Assembly (NCBI GenBank): GCA_031424495.1 | Contig: JANPHP010000509.1 | Coordinates: 1-44,562, forward strand | Length of the DNA: 44,562 nt | From: JADKCL01 sp031424495 | GTDB taxonomy: Bacteria; Bacteroidota; Bacteroidia; J057; JADKCL01 | Direction of reading: 5' to 3' | Shown: one piece after another, positions 40,873-44,562 of the stretch | How positions within the stretch are numbered: position 1 is the stretch's first letter | Layout of the letters: every line of letters starts with the position of its first letter | Program-made: the position numbers and the translations under genes | The notes under the pieces: model-generated | Database searches by the model: none | What the model saw: only the letters and a program-made list of their open reading frames with translations | What the model was told of the DNA's origin: nothing

Positions 40873-41697
40873 TCAGGGCTTGGAGAGCAAGGCAAAGTAT
40901 TTTTTGAAATAGGTGATGCGGCCATCCAATCCAAGCGTGCCGCCATTTACCTTGCGGGTCACAGCCTCGATCGTCGCCTCGTTTGAGCCTTTGTCAGCAG
41001 TCGGCCAGATTTTGGCGCCGTTGTTGAAAAAATAGGCTGCGGACGTGAGCGGATATTTGCTGGAAACCCAGCTGGGATTGGCAACGCAATCGACTCCAAA
41101 GAAGGTGCTGAATGCGGAATAATTGCTCTTGCCCGTGAGCTGTATATAGCCTCTCCCTCTGAATTTGTAGCCCTCGCCGCTCGCCTCGGGCCCATTGCCG
41201 AGGCGGTCGCCATAGACACGGCTACCGATCATCTCCGGTTTGTTAGCATAGGAATTGGCAAGGTCACCGGGGAAATATTTGGGAAAAATCTCTTTGAGCC
41301 GCTTGGCGGAATAGTTGAGATTTTCGATCACCACCTTAAAGCCACCGCTCTCCTGCGCGCATTGCGACAGGAAATGGGCCAATCGCAGGTTGGAGTTGAT
41401 TTTGAACTTGTCTGCCGCCGAGATGATTTCGTCGATCACGCCGTCGGGGATCACGCCACGCAATTCTTTGAGATTGAGGGCTGCAGCGGCGCCCGTGACG
41501 GGAGGATTGATGACGCCGAGCGTCACAAGCATCTTTTCATCGGCGATGCCATTGGCTGGGTTGATGCCTTTGCTGGTCTGCCAAGCGATCACAGCAGTTT
41601 CTGTTTTTTTGCCAAAATCACCATCGACAGGAATGCCGAGCTTTTCTTGTAAACGCTTTACCAAGTCACCTTTTGCGCCTTTTGCAAGAGTAGTCAT
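40873..41697 (-). CDS. GH19-type muramidase/chitinase with peptidoglycan-binding domain
   Basis: A 274-residue enzyme. Residues about 8-62 are a peptidoglycan-binding type 1 domain (L-V-K-R-L-Q-E-K-L-G, V-D-G-D-F-G-K-K-T-E). Residues about 75-274 are a glycoside hydrolase 19 domain: H-F-L-S-Q-C-A-Q-E-S-G-G-F (E116 is the likely acid), Y-K-F-R-G-R-G-Y-I-Q-L-T-G and R-K-V-N-G-G. There is no signal peptide. This design is typical of phage endolysins and of contractile-injection-system or T6SS-linked cell-wall enzymes. No phage genes are adjacent. Substrate could be peptidoglycan or chitin; peptidoglycan is favoured by the binding domain. Confidence 0.88.
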   Translation of the reverse strand: MTTLAKGAKGDLVKRLQEKLGIPVDGDFGKKTETAVIAWQTSKGINPANGIADEKMLVTLGVINPPVTGAAAALNLKELRGVIPDGVIDEIISAADKFKINSNLRLAHFLSQCAQESGGFKVVIENLNYSAKRLKEIFPKYFPGDLANSYANKPEMIGSRVYGDRLGNGPEASGEGYKFRGRGYIQLTGKSNYSAFSTFFGVDCVANPSWVSSKYPLTSAAYFFNNGAKIWPTADKGSNEATIEAVTRKVNGGTLGLDGRITYFKKYFALLSKP

Positions 41698-41860
41698 TGT
41701 ATTTCATAGCAATTGAAACGATGAAAGCTACACGTCAGCCGATCGGCGCGGTATAGCAAGAGAATTCCAACTTAATGAACGTTGTCGAACTATCCAAACC
41801 TGTAGCTGCCGCAAAACGAATGACTGCGTTCCCAACTGCGCTGAAAGATCCCCGCTTGGT

Positions 41861-42178
41861 CTACTGCCACCAGGTGCCCGAGTACACCTTGAAGGCAGCA
41901 ATGATGCCCAGCGATGAAAAAATAGCTAGGAAAATGAAGACCCAAAATATGACTTGGTCGAGTGCATTGTTTATGTAGCCGGCTTTCCAGTCTTCCCTTG
42001 CCTTTTCTTCAGGCCCCCAGCCCCTGCGGTATTTGGGCCGGTAGCCAGTGAACACATCCGCAAACTTGGTCATGTCCAAATAGGGATCGGCGGCCGCAAG
42101 TTTGATCACCTGAAAGGACAAAAAAGTGCCGCCAGCTGCAATCATGAAAAATACCAGGAGAGTTTTAAATCTCCGCAT
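41861..42178 (-). CDS. Small two-helix membrane protein of unknown function
   Basis: A 105-residue protein with an N-terminal hydrophobic helix (about 5-25) and a second near the C-terminus (about 72-97), separated by a charged loop with G-Y-R-P-K-Y-R-R-G-W-G-P-E-E-K-A-R-E. No family is recognised. The start is ambiguous because an 18-base tandem duplication covers it, giving in-frame ATGs at 42178, 42184, 42196 and 42202; I use the one nearest the helix. It lies upstream of the GH19 gene on the same strand, about 160 bases away. Confidence 0.6.
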   Translation of the reverse strand: MRRFKTLLVFFMIAAGGTFLSFQVIKLAAADPYLDMTKFADVFTGYRPKYRRGWGPEEKAREDWKAGYINNALDQVIFWVFIFLAIFSSLGIIAAFKVYSGTWWQ

Positions 42179-42204
42179 TCCCATAGATCTCCGCATTCTC
42201 ATAG
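42169..42204. repeat. 18-base tandem duplication over a start codon
   Basis: ATCTCCGCATTCCCATAG is followed directly by ATCTCCGCATTCTCATAG, 17 of 18 bases identical. It duplicates the start region of the small membrane protein in frame. Confidence 0.8.
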
Positions 42205-42449
42205 AAACAGACGTAAGTAAATTTTTGCGATCAAGTTCTACACACCAAAAAGGTTACAAATATACAAAACTAGAATGGACTTCGCCATAGATCAATGAAT
42301 TCAAGATTATCGTTCAAGCGTAGCGAAACAAGGGCTGCATGCCAATCACATCACACCAAGGAGCCGCGATGCACAGCATGACGGCGTTCACAGTCAATGC
42401 AAAGCGCATGACATCTGAAAGCAGATTAGTAAATTCAAGGTGAGGATGC
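42205..42449. other. Spacer before the M49 peptidase gene, no gene seen
   Basis: Low-complexity and AT-mixed sequence with no supportable frame. It is the divergent control region between the small membrane protein and the peptidase. Confidence 0.6.
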
Positions 42450-42457
42450 TAACTTTG
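42450..42457 (+). promoter_or_regulatory. -7 element (TAACTTTG) of the M49 peptidase gene
   Basis: TAACTTTG is a perfect TAnnTTTG match, 45 bases before the ATG. Confidence 0.6.
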
Positions 42458-42502
42458 CGGCCATTTGGAAAAATTGATTCAATCGCTCAATCTGAAGCAT
42501 TT

Positions 42503-44562
42503 ATGAAGATAAGACACCTGTTATTGACAATCGCCTGCTTGGCGATATTTGCAGTGGGCTGCAAAGACAAAAATGCCCAGCCACCGGTTGGTGGCAATGA
42601 CACCACCAAAGTCGACTCCAACGTCGTCGCCGTCGACTCCAACTTTCAGTGGGTAGCAGACGAGTTTGCCGACATCCGTGTCTTGCGCTATCAAGTGCCT
42701 GGTTTTGAGCAATTGCCGCTGGAAAAGAAAATCCTGTGCTACTACCTATCACAGGCCGCGACCTCGGGCCGCGACATGATCTATGACCAAAACTATCGCC
42801 ACAACATCCTCATTCGCCGCACGCTGGAAAACGTGTTCAAGACCTACAATGGCGACAAAACGGGCGAAAATTGGACTGCCTTTCACACCTACCTCAAGCA
42901 AGTGTGGTACTCCAACGGCATCCACCACCACTATTCTTATGAGAAGCACGAGCCTGGTTTTGACTATGCCTATTTCGAGACGATCGTGAAGGGTTCAGAC
43001 CAAGCCAAATTCCCGTTGGAGCGCGGCCAAACTGTGGACCAATTGCTGGCGATGCTGAAACCGATCATCTTTGATCCCAAAGTCGACTTCAAGCGCGTGA
43101 ACAAAGACGCTGGCGTGGACCCCATCGCCGCCAGCGCCAACAACAACTATGAAGGCGTGACCCTCAAAGAAGTCGAGAAATTTTATGCTGCCATGGCTGT
43201 CCCGGGCGACTTGACCCCGATCTCCTACGGCTTGAACTCCAAGCTGGTGAAATCTGGCCCTAATCTCGTCGAGCAGACTTGGAAAGTCGGTGGCATGTAT
43301 GGTCAGGCCATCGAGCAAATCGTGAGCTGGCTCAAAAAGGCTGTCGAGGTCATGGACAATCCCAAGCAAAAAGAAGCTACCCAACTGCTGATCACATACT
43401 ACGAGACAGGCGACCTCAAAAAATTTGACGCCTACAACCTTGCTTGGGTGAAGGATACCGAAGGTGATATCGACTTCATCAACGGCTTCATCGAGGTCTA
43501 TGGCGACGCCATTGGCCGCCGTGGCGCCTACGAGGCCATGGTGCAAATCGAGGATCCCATCGCCTCCAAGCGCATCTCTGCCATCGCCAAGGACGCGCAG
43601 TGGTTTGAAGACCACAGCCCGATCATGGATGCCCACAAGAAAAAAGAAGTGACCGGCATCTCTGCCAAAGTCATCAACGTGGTCATGGAAGCTGGCGATG
43701 CCTCCCCATCGACCCCGATCGGCGTGAACCTGCCCAATGCTGACTGGATTCGCAAGGTCGGCTCCAAGTCTGTAAACCTCGCCAACATCGTCGAGGCTTA
43801 TGACCAAGCTGGCAAGCGCACGGGTATTTTGGAAGAATTTGCTTGGGACACCACAGAGGTCGCCCTCGCACGTAAGTTCAAGGGCCTGCCCTCGAACCTG
43901 CACACCGACATGCACGAGGTGATCGGTCACGCATCTGGGCAGATCAATCCCGGCATCGGCCAACCCCACGAAACCATGGGCCCTTATGCTTCTACGCTGG
44001 AAGAAGCACGTGCCGACCTCGTGGCTTTGTACTACCTGATGGATCCCAAACTCGTCGAGATGGGCATCATGCCATCGACCGAAGTGGGCAAGGCTCAGTA
44101 CAATGACTACATCCGCAATGGCCTCATGCTGCAATTGCGCCGCCTCAAGCTGGGTAAAAACCTGGAAGAAGACCACATGCGTAACCGCCAACTGAACTGT
44201 AAGTGGGTGATGGAAAAAGGCAAAGCCGACAATGTCGTCGAGCAAGTTGTGCGCGAAGGCAAGACCTATTTCAGGATCAATGATTATGACAAACTGCGCA
44301 AGCTGTTTGGCGATCTGCTCCGCGAGATCCAACGCATCAAGTCAGAAGGCGACACCAAAGCCGCCAAGGCATTGGTCGAAGGTTATGGCGTGAAAGTCGA
44401 TCAAAAGATCCACAAAGAAGTCCTGGACCGTGTAGCAGCCCTCAAGATTCCTCCTTACAGCGGATTCATCAACCCAGTGCTCAAGCCTGTGATGGATGCC
44501 AATGGCAAAATCACCGACGTGAAGATTGAGTATCCTACCGATTTCACGCAGCAGCACCTCTA
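42503..44562 (+). CDS. M49 family dipeptidyl peptidase III, lipoprotein (partial, runs off the right edge)
   Basis: At least 686 residues are encoded; the frame is still open at the edge of the window. The N-terminus is a lipoprotein signal (I-F-A-V-G-C, Cys at about 20), followed by a Thr/Val/Asp-rich linker. The M49 zinc motif H-E-V-I-G-H-A-S-G begins at H471 (family consensus H-E-x-x-G-H), and the second zinc motif E-E-A-R-A-D begins at E500, with E501 the likely ligand. DPP III removes dipeptides from short peptides; most eukaryotic forms are cytosolic, so a lipid-anchored envelope form is a Bacteroidota feature. It has its own promoter. Peptide scavenging is the likely role. Confidence 0.93.
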   Translation, partial: MKIRHLLLTIACLAIFAVGCKDKNAQPPVGGNDTTKVDSNVVAVDSNFQWVADEFADIRVLRYQVPGFEQLPLEKKILCYYLSQAATSGRDMIYDQNYRHNILIRRTLENVFKTYNGDKTGENWTAFHTYLKQVWYSNGIHHHYSYEKHEPGFDYAYFETIVKGSDQAKFPLERGQTVDQLLAMLKPIIFDPKVDFKRVNKDAGVDPIAASANNNYEGVTLKEVEKFYAAMAVPGDLTPISYGLNSKLVKSGPNLVEQTWKVGGMYGQAIEQIVSWLKKAVEVMDNPKQKEATQLLITYYETGDLKKFDAYNLAWVKDTEGDIDFINGFIEVYGDAIGRRGAYEAMVQIEDPIASKRISAIAKDAQWFEDHSPIMDAHKKKEVTGISAKVINVVMEAGDASPSTPIGVNLPNADWIRKVGSKSVNLANIVEAYDQAGKRTGILEEFAWDTTEVALARKFKGLPSNLHTDMHEVIGHASGQINPGIGQPHETMGPYASTLEEARADLVALYYLMDPKLVEMGIMPSTEVGKAQYNDYIRNGLMLQLRRLKLGKNLEEDHMRNRQLNCKWVMEKGKADNVVEQVVREGKTYFRINDYDKLRKLFGDLLREIQRIKSEGDTKAAKALVEGYGVKVDQKIHKEVLDRVAALKIPPYSGFINPVLKPVMDANGKITDVKIEYPTDFTQQHL

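Noticed and set aside
42995..44332. A 445-codon open frame on the minus strand at the right end
   Set aside because: It mirrors the M49 peptidase, which has a lipobox, zinc motifs and a promoter.

Overview
The window looks like a chromosomal segment of a free-living Bacteroidota bacterium. Three signs support this: several secreted proteins end in type IX secretion (T9SS) sorting domains of the F-P-N-P-T kind; several genes have the Bacteroidota -7 promoter element TAnnTTTG; and the families present (DUF2490, MbfA-type ferritin/VIT1, bestrophin, DinB) are usual there. Base composition is roughly balanced. I see no tRNA, rRNA, CRISPR array, transposase or intact prophage. Genus cannot be assigned by reading alone; a Saprospiria- or Chitinophagia-like member is my guess.

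Region 1 (97-9030, all minus strand) opens with a DUF488 protein that has a SocA/Panacea-like N-terminus. It is followed by the most interesting locus: seven tightly packed, translationally coupled genes. In transcription order these are an arylsulfotransferase-fold secreted protein, a secreted two-domain beta-sandwich protein, a CotH-family secreted kinase, a small lipoprotein, a VTC-type polyphosphate polymerase, a DUF4956 membrane protein and a DUF2490 outer-membrane-type protein. Together they suggest a cell-surface phosphorylation/polyphosphate system.

Region 2 (9031-17283) begins with a 575-base spacer filled with perfect palindromes and a ~40-base direct repeat. Next comes a three-gene unit (alpha/beta hydrolase, purple-acid-phosphatase-like phosphoesterase, M15 peptidase), then a T9SS adhesin with an intramolecular-chaperone (S74) domain, and a large secreted protein of unknown function rich in Trp, His and Cys.

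Region 3 (17488-25282) holds a Gre-like factor, a DUF1579 protein, an unknown protein overlapping an NCS1 permease with an unusual ~105-residue insertion, a ferritin, a class III aminotransferase and a CoA-acylating (methyl)malonate-semialdehyde dehydrogenase. The permease, aminotransferase and dehydrogenase would fit uptake and breakdown of a pyrimidine or beta-amino acid. A decayed KilA-N gene lies between the last two.

Region 4 (25515-32389) has a DUF2306-like membrane protein, a hemolysin III/PAQR protein, a TetR-ABC-permease-permease operon whose promoter sits between two matching palindromic operators, a DEAD-box helicase, and a coupled pair of unknown genes with a clear promoter.

Region 5 (32907-44562) is mostly housekeeping: cobalamin-dependent methionine synthase, a DinB-fold protein, ribonuclease D, a bestrophin-like channel, an MbfA-type iron exporter with a candidate operator, a GH19 endolysin-like enzyme, a small two-helix membrane protein, and a lipoprotein M49 dipeptidyl peptidase III that runs off the right edge.
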